Of a stretch of 6,493 nucleotides of DNA, positions 1-6,046 are shown piece after piece. The notes beneath the pieces were generated by a model. That model did not search any database. It was not told the origin of the DNA and saw only the letters and a program-made list of their open reading frames with translations. Made by a program: the position numbers and the translations under genes. Source of the stretch: Lachnospiraceae bacterium. Its GTDB lineage: Bacteria; Bacillota; Clostridia; Lachnospirales; Lachnospiraceae. The stretch's first letter is position 1. The number at the start of each line of letters is the position of its first letter. The stretch is from the NCBI GenBank assembly GCA_014804495.1, contig JAAUZS010000149.1, positions 8,683-15,175 of the forward strand, given 5' to 3'.

Positions 1-1060
1 TCTTAGCTTCCGCAAGCGCACTTATAAAGTCGCACAGTTCATTCCACTCCGGTTCATCAAAGCAGGCGCGCAGCGCCGGATCGCCTTCACTCTTATTTGC
101 TTTGGCTCCCCACTCACTGCCGTAGTAGACAATCGGAATTCCCGGCATTCCGAAGCAGAGTGCATAAATCAGCGGCAGATGCTTCTCATTCGTCAGAATA
201 CTTGCCACCCTCGTCACATCATGATTATCCACAAAGGAAAGCATGTGTTTTCCCCTGTACAACGTCCAGTTTTCCGGTCCGAACTGCCTGAGCAGTGAAT
301 GGACGATTTCAAACATATTCATACTGTTAAAGCTGGAATATAATCCCTTATAGCATTCATAATTCGTAACAGAATGAAGCATTTCGTCATTCATCCACTG
401 GTTATAATCGCCGTGAAGTGTTTCCCCAAGCAGATAAAAATCAGGTTTCAAACCGTTACAGAAACCGCGTAGTCTGCGCAGGAAATCACGATCCAGACAA
501 TATGCTACATCCAGACGCAGCCCGTCGATATCGAATTCCTCTACCCAGCCCTTTATGCTGTCAAAGATATGGGAAATCACATCTTCATGCCTTAAATTAA
601 GTTTAACTAAATCGTAATGACCTTCCCATCCCTCATACCAGAGACCGTCATTATAATTTGAATTACCGTCAAAATTGATATGGAACCAATCCTTATAAGG
701 AGAATCCCAACGTTTCTGTAACACATCCTGAAAAGCCCAGAAGCCTCTGCCTACATGATTGAATACACCGTCCAGAATAACTTTTATTCCATTATCATGC
801 AGGTTCTTGCAGACAGCCGCAAAGTCTTCATTACTTCCGAGACGGCAGTCAATTTTACGATAATCCCTCGTATTATATCCATGCGTATCGGATTCAAAAA
901 CCGGGGAAAAATAGATTGCATTGATTCCCAGCTTTTTCATATGCGGAATCCAATCATTCACTTTCAAAATCCTGGACTCTGCCACTCCGTCATTCTCAAA
1001 CGGTGCTCCGCAGAATCCTAAAGGGTATATCTGATAAAAAACACTTTCATAAGCCCACAT
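1..1060 (-). CDS. GH13 alpha-amylase-family glycosidase (3' end cut by window edge)
   Basis: This is a retaining alpha-glycosidase of family GH13, probably cytoplasmic because the N-terminus (MWAYESVFYQIYP) has no signal peptide. The frame is open from 1060 to the left edge, giving 353 residues; the last part of the barrel and the C-terminal beta domain are missing. All four GH13 regions are visible: region I DGVFNH (97-102), region II GLRLDVA with nucleophile Asp184, region III LLGE with acid/base Glu213, and region IV FVDNHD with Asp278. The GRGFWAFQDV and SPYKDWF stretches (about 105-126) resemble the cyclomaltodextrinase/neopullulanase subgroup, but the N-terminal domain typical of those enzymes is absent. 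Likely substrates are short maltodextrins; this is inferred, and alpha-amylase or alpha-glucosidase activity is equally possible. The start is supported by AGAGAGGA seven bases upstream. It lies 72 bp after the GH2 gene on the same strand, so it is probably the second gene of that operon. Confidence 0.93.
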   Translation of the reverse strand, partial: MWAYESVFYQIYPLGFCGAPFENDGVAESRILKVNDWIPHMKKLGINAIYFSPVFESDTHGYNTRDYRKIDCRLGSNEDFAAVCKNLHDNGIKVILDGVFNHVGRGFWAFQDVLQKRWDSPYKDWFHINFDGNSNYNDGLWYEGWEGHYDLVKLNLRHEDVISHIFDSIKGWVEEFDIDGLRLDVAYCLDRDFLRRLRGFCNGLKPDFYLLGETLHGDYNQWMNDEMLHSVTNYECYKGLYSSFNSMNMFEIVHSLLRQFGPENWTLYRGKHMLSFVDNHDVTRVASILTNEKHLPLIYALCFGMPGIPIVYYGSEWGAKANKSEGDPALRACFDEPEWNELCDFISALAEAK

Positions 1061-1067
1061 TCTTATG

Positions 1068-1075
1068 TCCTCTCT
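1068..1075 (-). promoter_or_regulatory. Ribosome binding site of the GH13 gene
   Basis: The minus strand reads AGAGAGGA followed by seven bases and then ATG at 1060. A GTG codon further upstream in the same frame (1080-1078) runs into a TAA stop before the ATG, so 1060 is the supported start. Confidence 0.8.
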
Positions 1076-1086
1076 TTCACTATAAC

Positions 1087-1112
1087 AAGCTCAGGCTGCT
1101 AAGCCTTAGCTT
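1087..1112 (-). other. Intergenic hairpin between the GH2 and GH13 genes
   Basis: The arms at 1087-1096 and 1103-1112 are complementary at nine of ten positions around a 6-base loop (minus strand AAGCTAAGGC, TTAGCA, GCCTGAGCTT). The sequence after it on the minus strand is TTGTTATAG, which is not a proper uridine tract, so a full intrinsic terminator is unlikely. It sits just downstream of the GH2 stop and ahead of the GH13 ribosome binding site. It could be a partial terminator or an mRNA-stabilising or processing hairpin that sets the ratio of the two products. This role is inferred from position only. Confidence 0.5.
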
Positions 1113-1132
1113 ATTATACTATCTGAACCTTT

Positions 1133-2917
1133 TTAATGCAACCGGCTATCTTTAAGCTCCAGATAAAATTTTTGTAAAATTGCAAACGCCATCTTCTTAT
1201 AAGACTTATCCGGTGAACACAATCCTTTACGGTTGTAGTAATTCTGAATGCAGCTGGTTCTTCTCGGGCATCTGAAATCATACAAAATCCAGGGAGTCAT
1301 TCCTTTTATATAATCAATTTTCCGTAATTCTGCAATCTGCCGCTCATACACATATGCCTGACACTCCTCTGTTCCCTTGTCAGTTATGGTTCCGTGATGC
1401 CCGCCGAGAGCATCTGCACCAAATTCCGTAATAATGACCGGCTTTTGCGGTCTGCTGTTTGCCATAAGCTGCGGAAGTTTTTCAAAATCCGGAGTATACC
1501 AGCCGCAATACTCGTTAATTCCTATTACATCCAGATACTCAGCCAGACGGTCCGCAATTATGTTTTTCTCACCATTAACCAGACATGCCGCCGACACCAG
1601 GCGATTTCCGCCTTCTTCATGCGCGCACTTAGCAAGCCTGCCCATAAACTTTAGCCTTTCATCCGTGTCCACGTTTTCATTTCCGACCGACCAGATAATA
1701 ACGCTTGCTCTATTCCAATCGCGCTTCATTAATTCTCTAAGCTGGTTCTGCGCATCCTCATAGGTTGCCTCCCTGTCAAAGCGAATCGCCCAATACACAG
1801 GAATCTCCTCCCATAAAAGAATTCCCCTCTCATCCGCTAACCTTGCCATTCTTTCACTATGCGGATAATGCGCGATACGCATGAAATTGCATCCCAGTTC
1901 CTTTGCAAGCTCTATATTTTCTAGCCTTTCCTCATCAGTAAGCGCCTTACCGTTTACTGCACTATCCTCATGGCAGCTGATTCCCCTTAGAAAAACAGGC
2001 TTCCCGTTTAAAATAATTTCTCCCTGTTCCACTTTTATTTCTCTAAATCCTACCCTATCGCATACCAAATCGTCCATATATGATAACCGGACATCATACA
2101 GCCTCGGTGAGTCTGTAGACCATAGCTGCGGTTTTACCTCCACAACGGCCTTTCCTGACCCGTTCTCTATGAGTATTTGTTCTTTTACACCCAATTCTTC
2201 TATGACAAGCTCTGCTGCACCGGAACAGGGCTCCGAAAGTTTCACCATTACCTGTACTTTACTATATGTGCCGTCAGGAACCAATCCAATCTGAAAATCC
2301 TTAATATGAACTTCCGGCAGATATATCAGTTCAATATCTCTATATACACCGCCGTAATTAAACCAATCCGTATTTTCCGTCGGCACCTGTTCAGGCCTTC
2401 TCGTACTGTCTACAACCAGTATTATTCGGTTTTCTGCACTGATAGAGTCTGTCATGTCAAAATAACATGGCGTGGAGCCGCCTCTGTGCATTCCTATATA
2501 GTCCCCGTTCAGGAAAACCCTGCATAGATAGTTTGCAGCGCCGATCTTTAGTATAATCCTCTCACTATCCTTTCTGCAGCACGAAAATTTTCTGGTAAAA
2601 ACCATGCTTCCTTCATACAGCAAAAATTTTTCATCCACTACATTCCAGCAGCACGGAAGCTGTATGGACGGCCATTGGTCAAAAGAATAATCAAGCGGAA
2701 GTGTATATCCGTTTTCATCAAAGCGCTTCTCCTTATACCATTGCTGTCTTAAACATGTATCATATTGGTCTACTGCATACTGCCATATACCATTTAATAA
2801 TTCCCGCCTTCTGCCGGAGTCAAATACCATAGTATCTGCATTTACCTGCTTATTTTCATACTGCTCGGTGTAATCCTCTAAATGTATATCTGACATATAA
2901 GTTTTCGACTTCTCCAT
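1133..2917 (-). CDS. Glycoside hydrolase family 2, beta-glucuronidase-like
   Basis: This is a retaining beta-glycosidase of 594 residues, cytoplasmic with no signal peptide. Order of domains: sugar-binding jelly roll (about 39-200, including [11 protein letters not shown] at 183-193), Ig-like domain (about 200-295), and TIM barrel (about 295-594). The acid/base is Glu414 in WSVGNE and the nucleophile Glu498 in ITEFG. Residues matching the E. coli glucuronidase active site include Asp184, His316 in CHED, and Tyr470 in NEYCGWY. Asn562-Arg-Lys564 matches the NxK motif that reads the substrate carboxylate in glucuronidases, which is why I prefer beta-glucuronidase over beta-galactosidase. The residue four before that Asn is Gln rather than the E. 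coli Arg562, so another uronide, such as a galacturonide, is possible. The segment between EEIP and RDW is about 19 residues shorter than in E. coli, so the Loop 1 insertion is absent. I chose the start at 2917 over the ATG at 2935 because of the ribosome binding site. It is probably the first gene of an operon with the GH13 gene. Confidence 0.92.
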   Translation of the reverse strand: MEKSKTYMSDIHLEDYTEQYENKQVNADTMVFDSGRRRELLNGIWQYAVDQYDTCLRQQWYKEKRFDENGYTLPLDYSFDQWPSIQLPCCWNVVDEKFLLYEGSMVFTRKFSCCRKDSERIILKIGAANYLCRVFLNGDYIGMHRGGSTPCYFDMTDSISAENRIILVVDSTRRPEQVPTENTDWFNYGGVYRDIELIYLPEVHIKDFQIGLVPDGTYSKVQVMVKLSEPCSGAAELVIEELGVKEQILIENGSGKAVVEVKPQLWSTDSPRLYDVRLSYMDDLVCDRVGFREIKVEQGEIILNGKPVFLRGISCHEDSAVNGKALTDEERLENIELAKELGCNFMRIAHYPHSERMARLADERGILLWEEIPVYWAIRFDREATYEDAQNQLRELMKRDWNRASVIIWSVGNENVDTDERLKFMGRLAKCAHEEGGNRLVSAACLVNGEKNIIADRLAEYLDVIGINEYCGWYTPDFEKLPQLMANSRPQKPVIITEFGADALGGHHGTITDKGTEECQAYVYERQIAELRKIDYIKGMTPWILYDFRCPRRTSCIQNYYNRKGLCSPDKSYKKMAFAILQKFYLELKDSRLH

Positions 2918-2924
2918 ACACGAT

Positions 2925-2933
2925 CTCCTCTCC
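2925..2933 (-). promoter_or_regulatory. Ribosome binding site that decides the GH2 start
   Basis: The minus strand reads GGAGAGGAG, then seven bases, then ATG at 2917. An earlier in-frame ATG at 2935 overlaps this purine run and has only AAGGA directly abutting it, too close to serve as its own site. The longer 600-residue reading would therefore add six residues encoded by the Shine-Dalgarno sequence itself. Confidence 0.8.
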
Positions 2934-3012
2934 ATTCCTTATCAATGCTGATTCCTTTTTAACTTAAAATTATATAACATTATCCTAAGCTCAGACTTCT
3001 AATCCTGTGTTT

Positions 3013-3041
3013 ATCTTAGCATAAAAGCACTTGTTATTCAA
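3013..3041 (-). promoter_or_regulatory. Putative sigma-A promoter of the GH2-GH13 operon
   Basis: On the minus strand a -35 box TTGAAT (3041-3036) is separated by exactly 17 bases from a -10 box TAAGAT (3018-3013), which is preceded by TGC, an extended -10 element. The expected transcript start is near 3006, giving a leader of about 90 bases before the GH2 start. A TATAAT at 2974-2969 is an alternative -10, but it has no convincing -35 box at the right distance. I found no good match to a catabolite-repression (cre) site nearby. Confidence 0.55.
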
Positions 3042-3142
3042 TTTATATCGTTCCATGCTGCTTAAAAGTTGTCTAAGCCTTTCCTTTTTATTCCTATTGA
3101 CCAATCCGGTTATTTTTTGTTTACGAATAAAAGTGTATAGAC

Positions 3143-3255
3143 TTTTCCACCGTTTTTATGACGATTTTGTAAGAAAATGGGTCAAAAACACAGGAGAAAT
3201 CCCCAATTTCCACAAAGTTATCCACAATCGACACAAATGTCACACGTTATACACA
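3143..3255 (+). other. Cluster of DnaA-box-like sequences
   Basis: Two exact matches to the DnaA box TTATNCACA are present: TTATCCACA at 3218-3226 and TTATACACA at 3247-3255. Two sites with one mismatch to TTWTNCACA are in the same orientation: ATTTCCACA at 3206-3214 and TTTTCCACC at 3143-3151. An AT-rich tract follows to the right (about 3257-3360), as expected of an unwinding region. In Bacillus subtilis, DnaA-box clusters outside the origin are known to titrate DnaA. A main origin is unlikely because no dnaA, dnaN or rpmH gene is in view. The motif matches are direct; any function is inferred. Confidence 0.5.
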
Positions 3256-3301
3256 ACTTTTGTTATTTAAATATCTTTCTCCGTTTTTACGAAATTTCAA
3301 A

Positions 3302-3383
3302 TTGCCGGATTTAAAATTAGATATTTTTCGAGAATTTTTTACAATCTTCTAACTTTATAAATTGACTTTGCGGATTCAAAATT
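3302..3383. repeat. Pair of imperfect direct repeats
   Basis: The copies are TTGCCGGATTTAAAATT at 3302-3318 and TTGCGGATTCAAAATT at 3368-3383. They match at 15 positions with one deletion and one substitution, offset by 66 bases. Each is preceded by an AAATTG (3299-3304 and 3359-3364). They may be protein-binding sites or remains of a duplication. Confidence 0.45.
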
Positions 3384-3387
3384 GACT
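3359..3387. repeat. Direct repeat AAATTGACT spaced by two helical turns
   Basis: Exact nine-base copies lie at 3359-3367 and 3379-3387, offset by 20 bases, so both would face the same side of the helix. A third, inverted copy of the core (AGTCAAT) is at 3433-3439. This arrangement suits a cooperative DNA-binding protein, though in AT-rich DNA chance similarity is possible. Confidence 0.4.
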
Positions 3388-3439
3388 GAATTGTTCAAGC
3401 CGGGAAAGAAGCATTATGTATACTATTAATTCAGTCAAT
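3381..3439 (-). repeat. Perfect 12-bp inverted repeat after the helicase gene
   Basis: ATTGACTGAATT at 3381-3392 is perfectly complementary to AATTCAGTCAAT at 3428-3439, with a 35-base loop. It begins 30 bases after the helicase stop. On the minus strand the second arm is followed by only a short T run, then GAATCC. The stem is AT-rich and the loop long, so it is a poor intrinsic terminator, but no better terminator for the helicase gene is visible. It could also be an operator or the ends of a small lost element. Confidence 0.5.
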
Positions 3440-3468
3440 ATTTAAAAAGATAAAATATGAATATATGC

Positions 3469-5949
3469 TCACAACCACTCATTCCAGAAGCGTTCCACCC
3501 TCTTGGCAATCTGCGTCGTCGTGACCACCTCATAATTACTCCATTCGCGCGGAAACAGTTTTTGGTAGGAAGACTGCAGGAACCTCTCATCCAATAAAAC
3601 GACCACACCCACGTCATCAGCAGTACGGATAACACGTCCTGCCGCCTGCAATACCTTATTCATGCCCGGATATCTGTAAGCATAGTCGAATCCGTTCTCT
3701 CCCCAGCCATCGAAATACATTTTCAGAATTTCCCTCTCATTGCATACCTGCGGCAGACCTGTTCCGACTATGATAGCGCCAATCAGGCTGTCATTCTTTA
3801 AGTCAATGCCCTCGCTGAATATACCTCCCATAACGCAAAACCCAAGCAGTATCTTTTCTTCGTCTATCTCTATGTCCATATGAATCATTTCCGTCAGATC
3901 ACAATCCTCATTCCCCGTGAAGCGGCCGAGGAACTCTTCTCTGGAACGCTCATTCATATAATCTTCCTGTACTATACACTCCACATGCTCATCTGCAAAA
4001 TATTCGATGAAGCTTTCATAGACATTTCTAAGAAATGCATGTGATGGAAAGAAAATCATATAGTTTCCGTACCTGTTCTTCACTGTTTCATAAATATAAG
4101 AAGCAATATTATAATACTCCGCCTTACCGCGTCTCGTATACTTGCTTGTAACATCGCTTCCTATATATATACCTCGCTTCTCCGGCTTGAATACAGATTG
4201 GGCATAAACCTCATAATCTCCCTCTTCGGCTCCCAGCAGTGTCTTATAATACCTGATTGGAAGCAGCGTTGCCGAGAACAAAATCGTACTGCGCCCCCGC
4301 ATCATGCATTCCTTCAGGTTTTTAGCCGGATTAACGCATAACAGCTTCAGCATGAACCTACCGTCATCATTCATCTGTGAATATATTACATAATTCTCAT
4401 CTACCAAATCATAGATACTTAAGAAATGAGACACTTCAAAATAAAATTCCAGTATATCCTGCCGTACCGGACTCTCTTCATGTTCGTCCATATAATCTTC
4501 CATTGCGCTGCCCAGCCTGCTTAGCGCAATAATAAAAGGTGTTATTGAATTCTCTATACGGTAATCGGGACACTCCTTTTTCAAATTAAGAAGCTCCTTA
4601 TTACACTTATCAAGCTGTCTCGCTAAGCTGCCGGTATAAGGCAGAACCACGTTTTTCAGTTTCAGGAAATCTTCTTTATATAATATAGCGCTATACATCT
4701 CCCGACTGCGTTCTACCAGATTATGCGCCTCGTCAATCAAAAACAGATACTCCCCTTTTCTGCCTTCTGCAAAAAATCTCCGCAGATAAACATGAGGGTC
4801 AAACACATAATTGTAATCACAGATAACAGCATCTGAGAAAAGACTCATGTCCAGACACATCTCAAACGGGCAGACCTGATGTTTCTCCGCATATTCCTCT
4901 ATTTTTTCCCTATGAAAACTTTCTTCATGCATGAGCAGGTCAAACATGGCGTCGTTTACCCTGTCATAATGCCCCTTCGCATAAGGACATGCCTCAGGAT
5001 TACATTCCGTTTCATCCATGAAGCAGATTTTCTCCTTAGCTGTCAGTACTACTGTCTTAAACTTCAACCCCTTGCTGCGCAAAAGCTGAAAAGTATCTTC
5101 CGCCACCGTTCTGGTAATAGTTTTAGCCGTCAGATAAAAGATTTTCTCTCCAAGCCCCTCTCCTACCGCTTTAACTGCGGGAAACACAGTAGAAAGCGTT
5201 TTCCCGACTCCTGTCGGCGCCTCGATAAACAGTTTCCTCCTATGATAGATAGTGCGATATACATAAGAAGCAAGCTCTTTTTGTCCGTCTCTGTACGCAT
5301 AAGGAAATTCCAGTCCTTTTATAGACTCCTGACACGCTTTTTTCCAATCAAAGCTGTAATCCGCCCACTTACGGTACTGCCCCATGACCATGTCAAACCA
5401 TTCCTGCAGCTCAGAAAAAGTATATTCATAATGAAAATATCGGATTTCTTCACTATTAATATCAATAACAGCTGTTTTTTCCATATGACAATACGTCATT
5501 CTCACGCGAATAGAGCGCAGATGATTCTGCGCTGCAAAAATATAAGCATAACATTTAGCCTGAGCCAGATGCACAGGAACCGCCTGTTTCATCTTAGCCA
5601 CATCATGATATGTTCCCTTAATTTCATCTATTGTAACAGTAATATGGTCCGCCATATCTACCGGAATACTCGTATCGGTAAGCTCCGGTACGGCGTTCAA
5701 TTCTCCTGTCGGTTCATAAATGATGCCGTCCGCCCTTCCGTCAATGACAATATCGTACCGCTCCGTAGGATAACAGAATTTAAGCCCGACTTCGGCATGA
5801 TAACCTGAGCCCATCCGCTTCTGAATCATCCTGTGAATGCGCCCACCCTCCTGCATTGCATCAGGCGATGATGAAGTTTTACGGTTGTCGATATCGCCTG
5901 AGCGTAAAATAAACTCTACCAGACTCCTGACAGAAATCTGAATCTCCAT
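3469..5949 (-). CDS. RecB-like nuclease fused to an XPD/DinG-type Fe-S helicase
   Basis: This cytoplasmic DNA-processing enzyme has 826 residues. Residues 1-190 look like a PD-(D/E)XK nuclease of the RecB/Cas4 type: His39 in GGRIH, Asp74 in DGRADG, Glu109 and Lys111 in DEIKG, and Gln130-xxx-Tyr134 in AQAKCY, the expected order with all catalytic positions kept. The superfamily 2 helicase follows: Walker A APTGVGKT (244-251), motif Ia TAKTITR, DEAH box (406-409), FSAT (558-561), motif V FSEGIDL (711-717) and motif VI QAAGRVIR (768-775). Cysteines 309, 316, 321, 360 and 365 lie between Walker A and DEAH, where XPD/DinG helicases bind a 4Fe-4S cluster; which four are ligands is unclear. The family unwinds 5' to 3', so a role in DNA repair or recombination is likely (inferred). 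The ribosome binding site is 11 bases from the ATG, rather far. It lies 97 bp after the Rpn gene on the same strand. Confidence 0.92.
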   Translation of the reverse strand: MEIQISVRSLVEFILRSGDIDNRKTSSSPDAMQEGGRIHRMIQKRMGSGYHAEVGLKFCYPTERYDIVIDGRADGIIYEPTGELNAVPELTDTSIPVDMADHITVTIDEIKGTYHDVAKMKQAVPVHLAQAKCYAYIFAAQNHLRSIRVRMTYCHMEKTAVIDINSEEIRYFHYEYTFSELQEWFDMVMGQYRKWADYSFDWKKACQESIKGLEFPYAYRDGQKELASYVYRTIYHRRKLFIEAPTGVGKTLSTVFPAVKAVGEGLGEKIFYLTAKTITRTVAEDTFQLLRSKGLKFKTVVLTAKEKICFMDETECNPEACPYAKGHYDRVNDAMFDLLMHEESFHREKIEEYAEKHQVCPFEMCLDMSLFSDAVICDYNYVFDPHVYLRRFFAEGRKGEYLFLIDEAHNLVERSREMYSAILYKEDFLKLKNVVLPYTGSLARQLDKCNKELLNLKKECPDYRIENSITPFIIALSRLGSAMEDYMDEHEESPVRQDILEFYFEVSHFLSIYDLVDENYVIYSQMNDDGRFMLKLLCVNPAKNLKECMMRGRSTILFSATLLPIRYYKTLLGAEEGDYEVYAQSVFKPEKRGIYIGSDVTSKYTRRGKAEYYNIASYIYETVKNRYGNYMIFFPSHAFLRNVYESFIEYFADEHVECIVQEDYMNERSREEFLGRFTGNEDCDLTEMIHMDIEIDEEKILLGFCVMGGIFSEGIDLKNDSLIGAIIVGTGLPQVCNEREILKMYFDGWGENGFDYAYRYPGMNKVLQAAGRVIRTADDVGVVVLLDERFLQSSYQKLFPREWSNYEVVTTTQIAKRVERFWNEWL

Positions 5950-6046
5950 GGTGATGAATTTCCTCTCTTAGCTGTCTCATATTGTTCTATGGTCACACCA
6001 ATCATATCGATGGCTTCATACAGAGACCCCCGTTTTCTTCCTATTT
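5950..6046 (-). other. Short gap with a coding-like frame, possible gene remnant
   Basis: There is no clear promoter or terminator between the Rpn stop and the helicase start. One minus-strand frame, shifted from the Rpn frame, is open through the whole gap and ends at a TAG at 5918-5916 inside the helicase gene. It reads EALEIGRKRG, then YEAIDMIGVTIEQYE, an amphipathic, charged sequence that looks like real protein. It has no good start codon or ribosome binding site of its own. It may be a leftover 3' end of another gene or a tail lost from the Rpn protein by frameshift. I do not recognise a family. Confidence 0.3.
5961..5968 (-). promoter_or_regulatory. Ribosome binding site of the helicase gene, with long spacing
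   Basis: The minus strand reads AGAGAGGA, the same sequence used by the GH13 gene, but 11 bases separate it from the ATG at 5949 instead of seven. No ATG, GTG or TTG lies closer in frame, so I keep 5949. Initiation may be weaker than at the glycosidase genes. Confidence 0.6.

Larger units (their letters stand above)
2936..3468. other. AT-rich intergenic region with promoter, DnaA-box-like sites and repeats
   Basis: There is no supportable gene here. The one reading frame of moderate length (plus strand, 3031-3270) starts at TTG without a ribosome binding site. From the helicase side the region holds an inverted repeat and short direct repeats (3359-3439), a very AT-rich tract (about 3257-3360), a run of DnaA-box-like and CACA sequences (3143-3256), and a minus-strand promoter for the glycosidase genes (3013-3041). 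At more than 530 bp it is much longer than needed for one promoter and one terminator. Confidence 0.8.

Noticed and set aside
1394..2527. Several plus-strand open frames of 86 to 137 codons
   Set aside because: All are antisense to the GH2 gene, with low-complexity translations and no initiation signals.
3040..3060. Catabolite-repression (cre) site upstream of the GH2 promoter
   Set aside because: ATGGAACGATATAAA on the minus strand resembles the motif but lacks a base before the central CG and the 3' half does not match.
3031..3270. Plus-strand open frame of 79 codons with a hydrophobic N-terminus in the large intergenic region
   Set aside because: It begins with TTG, has no Shine-Dalgarno sequence, overlaps the promoter and DnaA-box-like sites, and its composition simply reflects AT-rich DNA.
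3143..3360. The chromosomal replication origin itself
   Set aside because: The usual neighbours dnaA, dnaN and rpmH are absent and only two exact boxes are present, so I report a DnaA-box cluster without claiming oriC.
3381..3439. Intrinsic terminator of the helicase gene
   Set aside because: The stem is perfect but AT-rich, the loop is 35 bases and the T run is short, so I list it as an inverted repeat only.
3435..3635. Minus-strand open frame of 66 codons overlapping the helicase 3' end
   Set aside because: It is an out-of-frame shadow of the helicase C-terminus with no ribosome binding site or domain.
4879..5808. Plus-strand open frame of 309 codons
   Set aside because: It lies wholly antisense to the helicase gene, whose motifs are intact; the antisense translation has no recognisable domain.
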